A stretch of 64,000 bases of DNA. Source: Streptomyces collinus (lineage in GTDB: Bacteria > Actinomycetota > Actinomycetes > Streptomycetales > Streptomycetaceae). This document shows, one piece after another, positions 7,858 to 16,219 of this stretch. The stretch covers positions 1,178,001-1,242,000 of the forward strand of contig NZ_CP133771.1 of assembly GCF_031348265.1 (NCBI RefSeq), in the 5' to 3' direction. How positions within the stretch are numbered: the stretch's first letter is position 1; each line of letters begins with the position of its first letter. The position numbers were made by a program, and so were the translations under genes. The notes under the pieces were generated by a model. It saw nothing but the letters and a program-made list of their open reading frames with translations, was not told the origin of the DNA and searched no databases.

Positions 7858-7997
7858 TGTGCGCTGAGGCGTCGTCCGTACCGGTGAGATGTGATCTGTA
7901 CCAGTGAGACGTGGCCCGTAGCGGCGCGACATGATCCGTGCCGCTGAAGCCTTCTTGCTGCCGGTGGGGCGTCAGAGGTGCCGGTGCGGAATCATGC
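7858..7997. repeat. Degenerate 20-bp tandem repeat, about seven units
   Basis: A strict 20-bp period runs from 7858 to 7997. The clearest units start at 7878, 7898, 7918, 7938, 7958 and 7978, each opening with GT(A/G)CCGGTG or a one-base variant and continuing GAGAYGTGAT-like; the 7858 unit is weaker. The array fills most of the divergent spacer between the MHYT gene and the methyltransferase and ends at the latter's start codon region. Confidence 0.7.
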
Positions 7998-8002
7998 GGG
8001 AC

Positions 8003-8602
8003 ATGAGCGACGAGCAGACGCGTGTCCAGGAGTTCTTCACCGCCCGCGCCGCCGACTGGGACAGCCGGTTCCCCGATGACGGTCCGGCCTATGCCGCCGC
8101 CGTCGCCGAACTCGGACTGCGGGCGGGTGACCGGGTCCTCGACGCGGGGTGCGGCACCGGCCGCGCCCTGCCGCCGCTGCGCGCCGCCGTAGGGACCTCG
8201 GGGATGGTCCTGGGGGCCGATCTCACGCCCGCCATGCTGCGGGAGGCCGTACGGGCCGGCCGGGACCGTGACGGGCACTTGCTGCTCACGGATGTGGCCG
8301 CGCTGCCCCTGCGCTCGCACTCGCTGGATGCCGTGTTCGGGGCGGGCCTCATCTCGCACCTCGAGAACCCGGCCGAGAACCTTCGGGAGCTGGCGCGCGT
8401 GGTACGTCCGGGTGGTGTGCTGGCGCTGTTCCACCCGATCGGCAGGGCGGCTCTCGCGGCACGCCACGGCCGCTCGATCACCCCGGACGACCTGCGCGCC
8501 GAGTCCAACCTCCGTCCGCTGCTGGCAGGTTCCGGTTGGCGCCTGACGTCCTACGTCGACGAGGACGCCCGTTTCCTGGTGCTCGCCCTGCGCGAGGACT
8601 GA
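8003..8602 (+). CDS. Class I SAM-dependent methyltransferase
   Basis: A 199-residue methyltransferase of the UbiE/Methyltransf_11 type. Motif I is VLDAGCGTG (about residues 46-54), motif II region GADLTPAMLREA, then LPLRSHSLDAVFGAGLISHL and the post-motif LARVVRPGGVLALFHP, which hold S-adenosylmethionine. The substrate-binding part is small and gives no clue. The ATG at 8003 was used; 7994 (MRDMSDEQ) is possible and neither has a strong ribosome site. It follows directly on a 20-bp tandem repeat, and its stop is 9 bp from the convergent oxygenase gene. Confidence 0.88.
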   Translation: MSDEQTRVQEFFTARAADWDSRFPDDGPAYAAAVAELGLRAGDRVLDAGCGTGRALPPLRAAVGTSGMVLGADLTPAMLREAVRAGRDRDGHLLLTDVAALPLRSHSLDAVFGAGLISHLENPAENLRELARVVRPGGVLALFHPIGRAALAARHGRSITPDDLRAESNLRPLLAGSGWRLTSYVDEDARFLVLALRED

Positions 8603-8611
8603 GGCACCGCG

Positions 8612-9511
8612 TCACCCGGCCTCGGCGTCCGCGGCCGCGCGCCGCACGGGACAGCCCCGGACGCCCGGGACCGGGCGGGTGCCCAGGTCGGCGATCCGGT
8701 AGCCGTACGGGTAGCCCTTGATCTCCCAGTTCTGCCGGGCGAAGTGCGGGGCGCGCCGGGGCGGCAGCAGGCGGACGGCGCGGCCCCGCAGCCGCACCGC
8801 TCGACGCACCCACGCGCGCGTGGCGGCGTTCGGCGGGGTGTAGCGGAAGGTGCGCAGCAGCGAGTCGTCGAGCAGGGCGAGGGTCGTGGTGCGCAGCAGG
8901 GGCGCGAGCGGGCCGGGGTACCAGGAGGCCATCAGGTCGAGTGTGGCGTCCGAGACGCGCCGGGCGTCCTCGTCCCAGGCGAAGTGGGCGGCCTCGTAGG
9001 CGTCGAGGCAGTTCTCGAACTCCTCGTAGGTCTCGGGGATGTCCTTGATCCCCATGTGCCGGCCCAGGGTGCGGTAGTGGACGGCACTCGCGACGGTCTC
9101 GTGGCGTGACATCCTGCGCCAGCCGTAGGCGTCGATCCACCGTTTGGGCATCACGACGAAGGTGCACAGCACGTAGCGCATGTCGTCGTCGCTGATGTCG
9201 TAGCTGCGGTGCATCTGGTTGATACGGCGGATCGCCGTCCTGCCCTCGTCGCTGCCGAATCCGTGCTCGACGATGGCGTCCAGGAGCAGCGAGGTGTCGT
9301 CGTAGCGCTTCTGCGTCCGGTCCGTGAGCTCCGCCGTGCGCGCCAGCAGCCGTCCGATGCCCGGGACGGCGTAGGTACGGTACAGGGCCAGCTCCAGGGC
9401 GCGTGTGAAGTCCCAGGGAAACTCGTACGCCACGCTGAGGCGGTAGATCTCGGTGGCCTCCTCGTACGGGTCCATCCGACGGATCTGTTCGAGGCGTGAG
9501 AAGCGCTTCAT
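8612..9511 (-). CDS. Oxygenase MpaB family protein (DUF2236, latex-clearing-protein fold)
   Basis: A 299-residue protein of the DUF2236/MpaB family, whose best known relatives are haem-dependent oxygenases such as the rubber oxygenase Lcp and fungal MpaB. Conserved family features visible are RINQMHRSYDISDDDMRYVL, YGWRRMSRHETVASAVHYRT with RHMGIKDIPETYEEF, and a His/Arg-rich middle that would ligand haem. No signal peptide or membrane segment. Start ATG at 9509-9511 has GGGGGACGGCAGG upstream. It is divergent from a small hypothetical gene across only 54 bp that hold a perfect inverted repeat. Substrate unknown. Confidence 0.85.
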   Translation of the reverse strand: MKRFSRLEQIRRMDPYEEATEIYRLSVAYEFPWDFTRALELALYRTYAVPGIGRLLARTAELTDRTQKRYDDTSLLLDAIVEHGFGSDEGRTAIRRINQMHRSYDISDDDMRYVLCTFVVMPKRWIDAYGWRRMSRHETVASAVHYRTLGRHMGIKDIPETYEEFENCLDAYEAAHFAWDEDARRVSDATLDLMASWYPGPLAPLLRTTTLALLDDSLLRTFRYTPPNAATRAWVRRAVRLRGRAVRLLPPRRAPHFARQNWEIKGYPYGYRIADLGTRPVPGVRGCPVRRAAADAEAG

Positions 9512-9539
9512 CCTGCCGTCCCCCTTCTGCCACAGGTTC

Positions 9540-9556
9540 TCCAACTTTACGTTGGA
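9540..9556. promoter_or_regulatory. Inverted repeat TCCAAC-5-GTTGGA, candidate operator
   Basis: A perfect 6-bp inverted repeat with a 5-nt spacer lies in the 54-bp gap between the divergent MpaB-type gene and the small hypothetical gene, 29 bp from the former's start. Form and position suit a repressor of the TetR or GntR kind acting on one or both genes. Confidence 0.45.
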
Positions 9557-9565
9557 AGCGAGGAG

Positions 9566-9907
9566 ATGAACGACCGGGCACGGCAGGTACGCAGGGGGAA
9601 GGTGGTCAGCGTGTGGGGCAGGTTCCGCAAAGCCGGGGGAAGAGTCGCTGATGTCTTGCGAACGGAGCAGAAGGCCGGTGAGGGCAAGCGTCCGCACAAT
9701 CTTTTCGAGGCCGCGGCGACCTATGTCACGGCCTGCGCGGACGACGACCAGGCGCGGGCCGACGAGGCGGCGGGCTGGGTGTCGCCGGAGGCCCTGTCGT
9801 TCGGCGTGAACGAGCTGGCCTGCCGCGCCGTGATCGCGCTCGCCCGGGAACGCGGCGAGCCGCCGGAGAGCGTGGCCCGCGACTTGCTGGGGCTGCCGGC
9901 CGCCTGA
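9566..9907 (+). CDS. Hypothetical protein, 113 aa
   Basis: I do not recognise this family. It is a small soluble protein with a basic N-terminus and a largely helical body; FEAAATYVTACADDDQARAD and CRAVIALARERGEPPESVAR are its clearest segments. No signal peptide or membrane helix. The ATG at 9566 has GAGGAG touching it, while an in-frame GTG at 9611 has GGGGGAAGG with 7-nt spacing and may be the true start (98 residues). Codon use is normal for the genus, so it is likely a real gene. Confidence 0.6.
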   Translation: MNDRARQVRRGKVVSVWGRFRKAGGRVADVLRTEQKAGEGKRPHNLFEAAATYVTACADDDQARADEAAGWVSPEALSFGVNELACRAVIALARERGEPPESVARDLLGLPAA

Positions 9908-9978
9908 TGCGCACCGCGCGGAGGGCCGATTCGCCCCGTCCGCCGGAAAACTGCAGGTCCGCGCGCGCAGGCGAGGCC

Positions 9979-10008
9979 GTGACAAGGGGCTTGCGGGCGC
10001 ACTAGGGT
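9979..10008 (+). promoter_or_regulatory. Candidate sigma-70-type promoter
   Basis: GTGACA (9979-9984) and TAGGGT (10003-10008) are separated by 18 bp and lie 35 bp before the start at 10043. This matches the loose HrdB-type pattern of Streptomyces vegetative promoters. Confidence 0.45.
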
Positions 10009-10042
10009 GCGCGCCGGTGGACGAACCGATGGGGAGGCTGGG

Positions 10043-10906
10043 ATGGCCGGGACGGACGAGGAAGCCGTCGCCGCCGAGGACGATGCGCTCTATGTGCTGA
10101 CGGCGGTGCTGCTGACGCCGGCGAAGTTCCCGAGCGTGCTGGGCGACGACTACCCCGAGGCATGCGCGGCGCTCGGTCTCGCACCCCTCGCCGACGGGTA
10201 CGGCCTGGTACTCGGCCAGGACGGCGAGGGCGCACGGTGGACGGTGGCCATCGACGACGTCTCGCTGGTGGCCGTCGCGATCGCCTCCTGGGACTGCGGC
10301 ATGGAGTACGAGCTGTCGCCCGACGAGCGCACGGTCGTCGCGGCCCTGCCCGGCTGGCCCCTCGCGGTCGCCGTCGCGGCCCCCGGGGTGCCGGCGCCGC
10401 ACGATCCGGACCCGGAGGCGGACGACCGGCCCCCGCTGGCTCCGCCGGACACCACCGTGTGGGGCCCGGCCCAGCGGCGCCTGGGCGCCGACGAGATCGC
10501 GCTGCAGTGGGCGACGTGGCGGGAGCAGATCGACGATGCCGAGTTCCCGACGGGGGCGGCCGCGGGGACGGCCTCCGGCAAGCAGGACGATACGGCCGAC
10601 GGCCCGGACGGACCTGGGGAGAGCGGGCAGAAGGGTGGCCACAGCGGCATCCGGCGCGTGCTGGCGGAGGTACGCACCTATATCGACTCGCCGCCGCCGC
10701 TGGGCCGGGTCCGGTCGTCCTTCGCGCCGGGCGACGCCCGGACCCTGCGGGCCGACGGTCCGGGCTGGTCGCTCGTCGCCAGGACCGACGACATCGCTTT
10801 CGTGCTGCTCGACGAGGAACCCGGCGAGGTCCTGCCGGTGGGCCGGGGGCCGGAACTGCCGGGTCTCCTCGAAGCACTGGACAAGATGGCCGTACGGCCG
10901 AACTGA
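10043..10906 (+). CDS. Hypothetical protein, 287 aa
   Basis: An acidic soluble protein with no motif that I can assign. An N-terminal alpha/beta region (about 1-120) contains LYVLTAVLLTPAKFPSVLGD and a strand-rich ARWTVAIDDVSLVAVAIASW; a middle linker of about 60 residues is rich in Gly/Asp/Pro; a C-terminal part ends with SLVARTDDIAFVLLDEEPGE. The start at 10043 has GGGGAGG six nt upstream, which rules out the longer reading from 10007. It is flanked downstream by a duplicated ACTGAGCCGGTTCGG and a hairpin. Confidence 0.7.
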   Translation: MAGTDEEAVAAEDDALYVLTAVLLTPAKFPSVLGDDYPEACAALGLAPLADGYGLVLGQDGEGARWTVAIDDVSLVAVAIASWDCGMEYELSPDERTVVAALPGWPLAVAVAAPGVPAPHDPDPEADDRPPLAPPDTTVWGPAQRRLGADEIALQWATWREQIDDAEFPTGAAAGTASGKQDDTADGPDGPGESGQKGGHSGIRRVLAEVRTYIDSPPPLGRVRSSFAPGDARTLRADGPGWSLVARTDDIAFVLLDEEPGEVLPVGRGPELPGLLEALDKMAVRPN

Positions 10907-10926
10907 GCCGGTTCGGACGGACTGAG

Positions 10927-10959
10927 CCGGTTCGGCCTTGCTGCTGCGGTGCGAACCGG
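10927..10959 (+). terminator. Hairpin terminator candidate
   Basis: CCGGTTCG (10927-10934) and CGAACCGG (10952-10959) form a perfect 8-bp stem with a 17-nt loop, 20 bp after the stop of the 287-residue hypothetical gene. The left arm and its flank are a direct copy of the sequence at 10908-10915. There is no U-tract, as is common in Streptomyces. Confidence 0.45.
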
Positions 10960-11037
10960 GACGGGCCAGGCCCAGCCGCGGCAGTGCGGACCGGTCCAGT
11001 TCGCTGCGGGCCGGGCAGCACCGGCCGGGTCAGCGCC

Positions 11038-11220
11038 TCAGCGGCCGAGCTCCTTGCGGGTGGCGCGGCGCAGCCTGCGCCGCTGCGATGGGTCCAGCGT
11101 GAGGTACGCGGCGGCCGGGACTCCCAGGATGATCAGGAGCGATGCCCACCAGGGCAACCAGATCAGCAGGATGAGCCCGACCGCCACACCGCCTGCGGCG
11201 ATCTTGGCGTTCTTCGACAT
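11038..11220 (-). CDS. Small membrane protein, 60 aa
   Basis: Starts MSKNAKIAAGGVAVGLILLI and continues through a second hydrophobic stretch (WWASLLIILGVPAAAYL), so two membrane helices or one long hairpin, then ends with a basic cytoplasmic tail (SQRRRLRRATRKELGR). The ATG at 11218-11220 follows AAGGAGGCGACAGTC, an excellent ribosome site. Small proteins of this shape are common in Streptomyces and unassigned. Divergent from the SNF2 helicase gene. Confidence 0.8.
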   Translation of the reverse strand: MSKNAKIAAGGVAVGLILLIWLPWWASLLIILGVPAAAYLTLDPSQRRRLRRATRKELGR

Positions 11221-11378
11221 GACTGTCGCCTCCTTCGCGGCCAGTGCCGCTCTCTGTCTCGAAAACGGACCCGCGTTCACGGCGGTTCCGGACCGCGACC
11301 CTGAGACATCCCTGAGGTGCACCCCTGACGCACCCCTGAGACCTCCATGGTGACCCAGCTCACAGCCCAGCCATACCC

Positions 11379-14309
11379 ATGCGCGCCGGAAGTGCTGTAC
11401 TCTCGGCGACTCCGCTCTCACTAGTCAAATTTGAGGAATCAGCCATAGCCGAGCATCCGACTCCCCCGGCGCCCTCCTCCGACATCTCCGAACTGCCCTT
11501 CTGCCACTCCGTGTTCCTGCCCGGCGACCCCGCACGCACCGGGAGTGTCGCCTTCTGGCGGCCCGACGGGGCCGCCCCTCCGATGGTGGCCTCCTCGTCC
11601 GCCGCGGACCTGAAGGTCGTCGTGCCGCATGACGGCGGGATCGGGTCAGCCACCGTGCCGGCCGTCCTGGTGCCGGTGCGCACGGCCCTGCCCGTCCTCA
11701 CGCGCGCGCGGGCCGGCCGGCAGGGTCACCGCTCCACCGTCTTCTGGGGCGCTGCGGCGTTGCACGCCCTGCGCCTCGCGGCGCGCGGACTGCTGCTGCC
11801 GGGACTGTCCCAGGGCGACCACGACGCCTGGCGCGCGGGCCCGCTGAGCGCCCAGGACATCGAGGATCTGCGCCGCCTCGCCGCCGCGATGCCGCCCGAG
11901 GCGCACGCCGCGCCCCTGGCAGGCGCGGGGCCGCTGCGGCTGCCCGGCCCGGAGCAGCTCCTGCGCGCCTTCGTCGACGCGGTCGCCGACTCTCTGCCCC
12001 GCTCCCCCGCCGCTCCGCTGGTCACGGGCGGCCCCGCCTACGCGTCGCCGGAGCCGGTGCGACTGCCCGAGCAGCGCGCCTGGGCCGCCGATGTCGCGGC
12101 GGGCCACGACGCGGGCGTACGGCTGTCGCTGCGGATCGAGGCGGACGGCTTGACGGACGCTGCGGACGACGGCACGGACGTGGCGTTCCGGGCCGTGCTG
12201 CAGGTGCACAGCGTCAGCGATCCCGCGCTCGTCGCGGACGCCGCGGATGTCTGGGCCGGTGCCGGGGGCGAGGCCTTCGGTCCACGGGCGCGGATGGACG
12301 CACTGCTCGCCCTGCGCCGGGCGGCCCGGGCCTGGGCCCCGCTCACCCCCCTGCTGTCGGCGACCGTGCCGGACGCGGCCGAACTGGCCGACGAGGAGGT
12401 CACCGAGCTGCTCGGGGCGGGTGCCCTCGCACTGAGCGCGGCCGGGGTCGAGGTGCACTGGCCGAAGGGGCTGTCCCGTGAGCTCAGCACGCGCGCGGAC
12501 GTGGGACCTTCCGACGACGAGCCGGAATCCGGCGCGACCGTCGCGGCCATGCCGTCGTTCCTGTCCGCCGACGCACTGCTCGCCTTCACGTGGTCGTTCG
12601 CCCTGGGTGGCAGGCGGCTGGACCGTGAAGAGCTGGACCGCCTGGCCGAGGCGAAGCGCCCGGTGGTACGACTGCGCGACCAGTGGGTCCTGATCGACCC
12701 TCAGGAGGCGCGCCTGGCCCGCTCCCGGCAGGACCGCAAGGTGACTCCGGTGGACGCCCTGGGCGCGGCCCTGACGGGCTGGGCGGAGGTCGACGGCCGC
12801 CGGGTCGAGGTGCGGCCCACCGGGTGGCTGGCGGCCCTCCGGGAGCGGCTCGCCGATCCGGAGGCGCAGCAGCCCGTGGAGCAGCCGCCCGCCCTCGCCG
12901 CCACCCTGCGGGACTACCAGCGGCGGGGTCTGAACTGGCTCGCCGGTATGACCTCGCTCGGCCTGGGCTGCTGTCTCGCCGACGACATGGGGCTCGGCAA
13001 GACGATCACCCTGATCGCCCTGCACCTGCACCGGCAGACCGACGCCGGGTCCGCCGGACCGACCCTGGTGGTCTGCCCGACGTCCCTGATGGGCAACTGG
13101 CAGCGGGAGATCGAACGGTTCGCGCCCGGCACACCCGTGCGGCGCTTCCACGGGGCGCGGCGCGGCCTGGACGGCCTGGCGGACGGGGAGTTCGTACTCA
13201 CCACGTACGGCACGATGCGCCTGGACGCGCCCCGGCTCGCCGGGGCGCCGTGGGGCATGCTCGTGGCGGACGAGGCCCAGCACGTGAAGAACCCGTACTC
13301 CTCGACCGCGCGGGAGCTGCGTTCCATCGGCGCACGCGCGCGCGTGGCACTCACCGGCACCCCGGTGGAGAACAACCTGTCGGAGCTGTGGGCGATCCTC
13401 GACTGGACGACCCCGGGGCTGCTGGGCCGGCTCGGCACCTTCCGCAGGCGGTACGCGGAAGCCGTCGAGGGCGGTCAGGACCCGGCCGCGGCCGACCGGC
13501 TGGCCCGGCTCGTACGGCCGTTCCTGCTGCGCCGCCGCAAGTCGGATCCTGGGATCGCGCCCGAGCTGCCTCCGAAGACGGAGACCGATCACGCCGTGTC
13601 GCTCACCCAGGAGCAGGCGGCGCTGTACGAGGCCGTGGTGCGTGAGGCGCTCGCGGAGATCTCCGGCACCGGCAGCATGGCCCGGCGGGGCCTGATCGTG
13701 AAGCTGCTGACCGGTCTCAAGCAGATCTGCAACCATCCGGCGCAGTACCTCAAGGAGGAGCGGCCCGTGATCTCCGGGCGCTCCGGGAAACTGGAGCTGC
13801 TGGACGAGCTGCTCGGCACGATCCTCGCCGAGCGGGCGGGTGTGCTGGTGTTCACGCAGTACGTGCAGATGGCCCGTCTCCTCGAACGGCACCTCGCCGC
13901 CCGCGGCACGCCCTCGCAGTTCCTGCACGGGGGGACGCCCGTCGCCGAGCGCGAGGCCATGGTGCGGCGCTTCCAGGACGGCGAAGTGCCGGTGTTCCTG
14001 CTGTCGTTGAAGGCGGCGGGCACCGGGCTGAACCTCACCCGGGCCGAGCACGTCGTGCACTACGACCGCTGGTGGAACCCGGCCGTCGAGGCGCAGGCGA
14101 CCGACCGCGCGTACCGCATCGGCCAGACCCGGCCCGTGCAGGTGCACCGGATCGTCGCGGAGGGAACGATCGAGGACCGCATCGCCGAACTGCTGCTGCG
14201 CAAGCGGGAACTGGCGGACGCGGTCCTGGGCGCCGGCGAGGCGGCACTCACGGAGCTGACGGACGCGGAACTGGCGGATCTGGTCGAACTGCGAGGGGAC
14301 CTGCGATGA
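11379..14309 (+). CDS. SNF2/SWI2-family DEAD/DEAH-box helicase-like ATPase
   Basis: A 976-residue double-stranded-DNA translocase of the bacterial SNF2 (HepA-related) group. A roughly 480-residue N-terminal region precedes the motor. In the motor, motif I is LADDMGLGKT (near residue 540), motif II LVADEAQHVKN, motif III ALTGTPVENNLSELW, and lobe 2 carries VFTQYVQMARLLERHL, LSLKAAGTGLNLTRAEHV and the arginine-finger motif DRAYRIGQTR. Its stop overlaps the next start (ATGA), coupling it to the SWIM protein. The start is uncertain: the ATG at 11379 has no ribosome site, while GAGGAA ends 7 nt before an in-frame ATA at 11446. Probably acts on DNA-bound complexes. Confidence 0.93.
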   Translation: MRAGSAVLSATPLSLVKFEESAIAEHPTPPAPSSDISELPFCHSVFLPGDPARTGSVAFWRPDGAAPPMVASSSAADLKVVVPHDGGIGSATVPAVLVPVRTALPVLTRARAGRQGHRSTVFWGAAALHALRLAARGLLLPGLSQGDHDAWRAGPLSAQDIEDLRRLAAAMPPEAHAAPLAGAGPLRLPGPEQLLRAFVDAVADSLPRSPAAPLVTGGPAYASPEPVRLPEQRAWAADVAAGHDAGVRLSLRIEADGLTDAADDGTDVAFRAVLQVHSVSDPALVADAADVWAGAGGEAFGPRARMDALLALRRAARAWAPLTPLLSATVPDAAELADEEVTELLGAGALALSAAGVEVHWPKGLSRELSTRADVGPSDDEPESGATVAAMPSFLSADALLAFTWSFALGGRRLDREELDRLAEAKRPVVRLRDQWVLIDPQEARLARSRQDRKVTPVDALGAALTGWAEVDGRRVEVRPTGWLAALRERLADPEAQQPVEQPPALAATLRDYQRRGLNWLAGMTSLGLGCCLADDMGLGKTITLIALHLHRQTDAGSAGPTLVVCPTSLMGNWQREIERFAPGTPVRRFHGARRGLDGLADGEFVLTTYGTMRLDAPRLAGAPWGMLVADEAQHVKNPYSSTARELRSIGARARVALTGTPVENNLSELWAILDWTTPGLLGRLGTFRRRYAEAVEGGQDPAAADRLARLVRPFLLRRRKSDPGIAPELPPKTETDHAVSLTQEQAALYEAVVREALAEISGTGSMARRGLIVKLLTGLKQICNHPAQYLKEERPVISGRSGKLELLDELLGTILAERAGVLVFTQYVQMARLLERHLAARGTPSQFLHGGTPVAEREAMVRRFQDGEVPVFLLSLKAAGTGLNLTRAEHVVHYDRWWNPAVEAQATDRAYRIGQTRPVQVHRIVAEGTIEDRIAELLLRKRELADAVLGAGEAALTELTDAELADLVELRGDLR

Positions 14310-15580
14310 CTCGGCACGATGGCGACATGGAACGCACCTTCGCCGCGCTGCCGCCCGCACACGGACGGGGCTTCGCCGAGACCTGGTGGGGCCAGGCCTG
14401 GCTGAAGGCCCTGGAGGGCACGGCGCTGGACTCGACGCAGCTCAAGACGGGCCGCCGGCTTGCCCGCGCGGGCGCTGTCGGGGCGGTGTCGGTGCGTCCG
14501 GGGCGGCTGACAGCCGTAGTCCAGGACCCCGACGGTTCGGCGCACCGGGCCGACGTGCTCCTGGAGGAGCTCTCGCCCGGGCAGTGGGACCACTTCCTGG
14601 ACATGACGGCGGAGCGGGCCGGTCATGTGGCGGCGCTGCTGGACCGGGAGATGCCGCCGCACCTGGTCGAGGACGCGGCCGACGCGGGCGTCGAACTGCT
14701 GCCGGGTCTGGGCGACCTGGAGCCGGAGTGCGACTGTGAGGCCTGGGACCACTGCGGGCACACGGCGGCCCTCTGCTACCAGGTGGCACGGCTGCTGGAC
14801 CAGGACCCCTTCGTACTGATGCTGATGCGCGGACGCGACGAAACCGCCCTGCTGGAGGACCTGCAGGCGCGCAGCGGGGCTTCGGCGGCGAGTTCCTCCG
14901 GGCCGGAAGGCGTGGACGCGGCCGAGGCGTACGCCGCCGGTGACATCCTGCCGCCGCTCCCGGACGTGCCCGGACTCCCCGGGGAACCCGGTCTTCCGCC
15001 GTCCCTGGACACCGAGACACCCCCCGCCCCCGGCATCGCCCCGGCGGCGCTGGCGTTCCTGGCCGCGCGGACGGCCGTGGAGGCGCACCGCCTGCTCGCG
15101 GAGGCGCTCCGGGGCACCGCCCACGAGGAGTTGACGGTCGCGCAGGACGCGGTGCGGCTGGCCGCGGGTGACCCCGGCCGGGAGATGAGCGACCGGCTCG
15201 CCGACGGGTCGGGACGCGGACGGGAGGGCCTGGCGACGGCCGTGCGCGCCTGGCGTCACGGCGGGACGGCCGCACTCTCCGTCCTCGACGACGAGTGGCG
15301 TGTGGAGGGCGAGACGCTCGCACGCGCGCGTGCCGCCCTGGAGTCGGCCTGGGACGCCGCCGAACGGCCGGAGCTGCGGCCACGGGGCAACCGGTGGACG
15401 GTCGCCGGCGCGCCGGTCCAGCTGCGCCTCGACCGGGACGGCCGCTGGTGGCCCTACCGCAAGGAGCGCGGCCGCTGGCTGCCCGCGGCAGGCCCCGCCC
15501 AGGACCCGGCGACGGCTCTGGCCTCCGTGACGGGCCCGCCGTCGGCGGAACTCACCCCCGCAGAAGGGAACTCCCTGTGA
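14306..15580 (+). CDS. SWIM zinc-finger protein
   Basis: A 424-residue protein with an N-terminal region typical of bacterial SWIM proteins (GRGFAETWWGQAWLKALEG, the 'W.W' start followed by LKTGRRLARAG) and the SWIM motif CDCEAWDHCGHTAALCYQ near residue 140, where two Cys, one Cys and one His would bind zinc. The remainder is helical with a Pro-rich linker and ends with RWWPYRKERGRWLPA. SWIM proteins were first linked to bacterial SNF2 ATPases through this very gene neighbourhood; the SWIM is thought to bind DNA or protein. ATGA overlap upstream and GTGA overlap downstream. Confidence 0.9.
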   Translation: MTRHDGDMERTFAALPPAHGRGFAETWWGQAWLKALEGTALDSTQLKTGRRLARAGAVGAVSVRPGRLTAVVQDPDGSAHRADVLLEELSPGQWDHFLDMTAERAGHVAALLDREMPPHLVEDAADAGVELLPGLGDLEPECDCEAWDHCGHTAALCYQVARLLDQDPFVLMLMRGRDETALLEDLQARSGASAASSSGPEGVDAAEAYAAGDILPPLPDVPGLPGEPGLPPSLDTETPPAPGIAPAALAFLAARTAVEAHRLLAEALRGTAHEELTVAQDAVRLAAGDPGREMSDRLADGSGRGREGLATAVRAWRHGGTAALSVLDDEWRVEGETLARARAALESAWDAAERPELRPRGNRWTVAGAPVQLRLDRDGRWWPYRKERGRWLPAAGPAQDPATALASVTGPPSAELTPAEGNSL

Positions 15581-16122
15581 CACTCACCTGGTACGGCCCG
15601 GACATCCTCACCGTCGCCGACGAGCTCACCGAGGCGTACGCCGAGGTCTTCACGGCACCGCCGTGGGAGCCCCGGGATGCCGAGGAGACCCGGGTGGAGT
15701 TCCGTGAGCGGCTGGAGACGGACGTGCGCCGTCCGGGTTTCCGGGCGGTGCTGGTGCTGTCGGAGGACGGCCGGGTGGACGGTTTCGCCACGGGATGGAC
15801 CACCCAGGCGCCCTTCCGAACCGACCGCGCCTACGGAAAGGTGACCCGGCGGCTCGGGGCCGAGCGGGTGAACGAGCTGCTCGTGGGCCGCCTAGAGATC
15901 GACGAACTGGGCGTGTGCTCCCGGGCCCGCGGCACGGGCCTGGGGCGGCGGCTCCTGTCCGCTCTCAGCTCCGGCGCACCCGATGGCCGGGCCTGGTTGA
16001 TGACCTGGAACGGTGCCCCGGACGCACTGGCCTTCTACCGCCGGGCCGGATGGCAGGAGCCCGACCCCCTGCCGGGTGAGGAGACGGACATGGTGGTCTT
16101 CGTCGCCCCCGGGCCGACCTGA
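15577..16122 (+). CDS. GNAT family N-acetyltransferase
   Basis: A 181-residue Gcn5-related acetyltransferase. The acetyl-CoA pyrophosphate loop is visible as CSRARGTGLGRRLLSAL (R-x-x-G-x-G), preceded by the strand LEIDELGV and followed by the C-terminal AFYRRAGWQE typical of the fold. The GTG at 15577 overlaps the TGA of the SWIM gene and follows GAAGGGAA, so it is the third translationally coupled gene of the operon. The acceptor is unknown; given the context a DNA-linked protein is possible but this is only inference. Confidence 0.88.
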   Translation: MTLTWYGPDILTVADELTEAYAEVFTAPPWEPRDAEETRVEFRERLETDVRRPGFRAVLVLSEDGRVDGFATGWTTQAPFRTDRAYGKVTRRLGAERVNELLVGRLEIDELGVCSRARGTGLGRRLLSALSSGAPDGRAWLMTWNGAPDALAFYRRAGWQEPDPLPGEETDMVVFVAPGPT

Positions 16123-16160
16123 CGGCGACACCTCCCATTGCGGGGAGGGCAGGCGCAGGG

Positions 16161-16219
16161 CACCGGCTCGGCGGCACCCAGCGTCAGGACACCAGCTCGG
16201 CGGCACCCAGGCGTCAAGG
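16161..16219. repeat. 29-30 bp direct repeat
   Basis: The unit CACCNGCTCGGCGGCACCCA followed by a GCGTCAGGA-like end occurs at 16161 and again at 16190, with the start of a third copy at about 16220. It lies between the convergent acetyltransferase and the small membrane protein, partly overlapping the end of the latter. Confidence 0.55.

Noticed and set aside
11646..14360. A 904-codon minus-strand frame opposite the SNF2 gene
   Set aside because: All SNF2 motifs lie in the plus-strand frame; the minus frame is low-complexity, rich in Arg/Gly/Gln and His, and has no domain.
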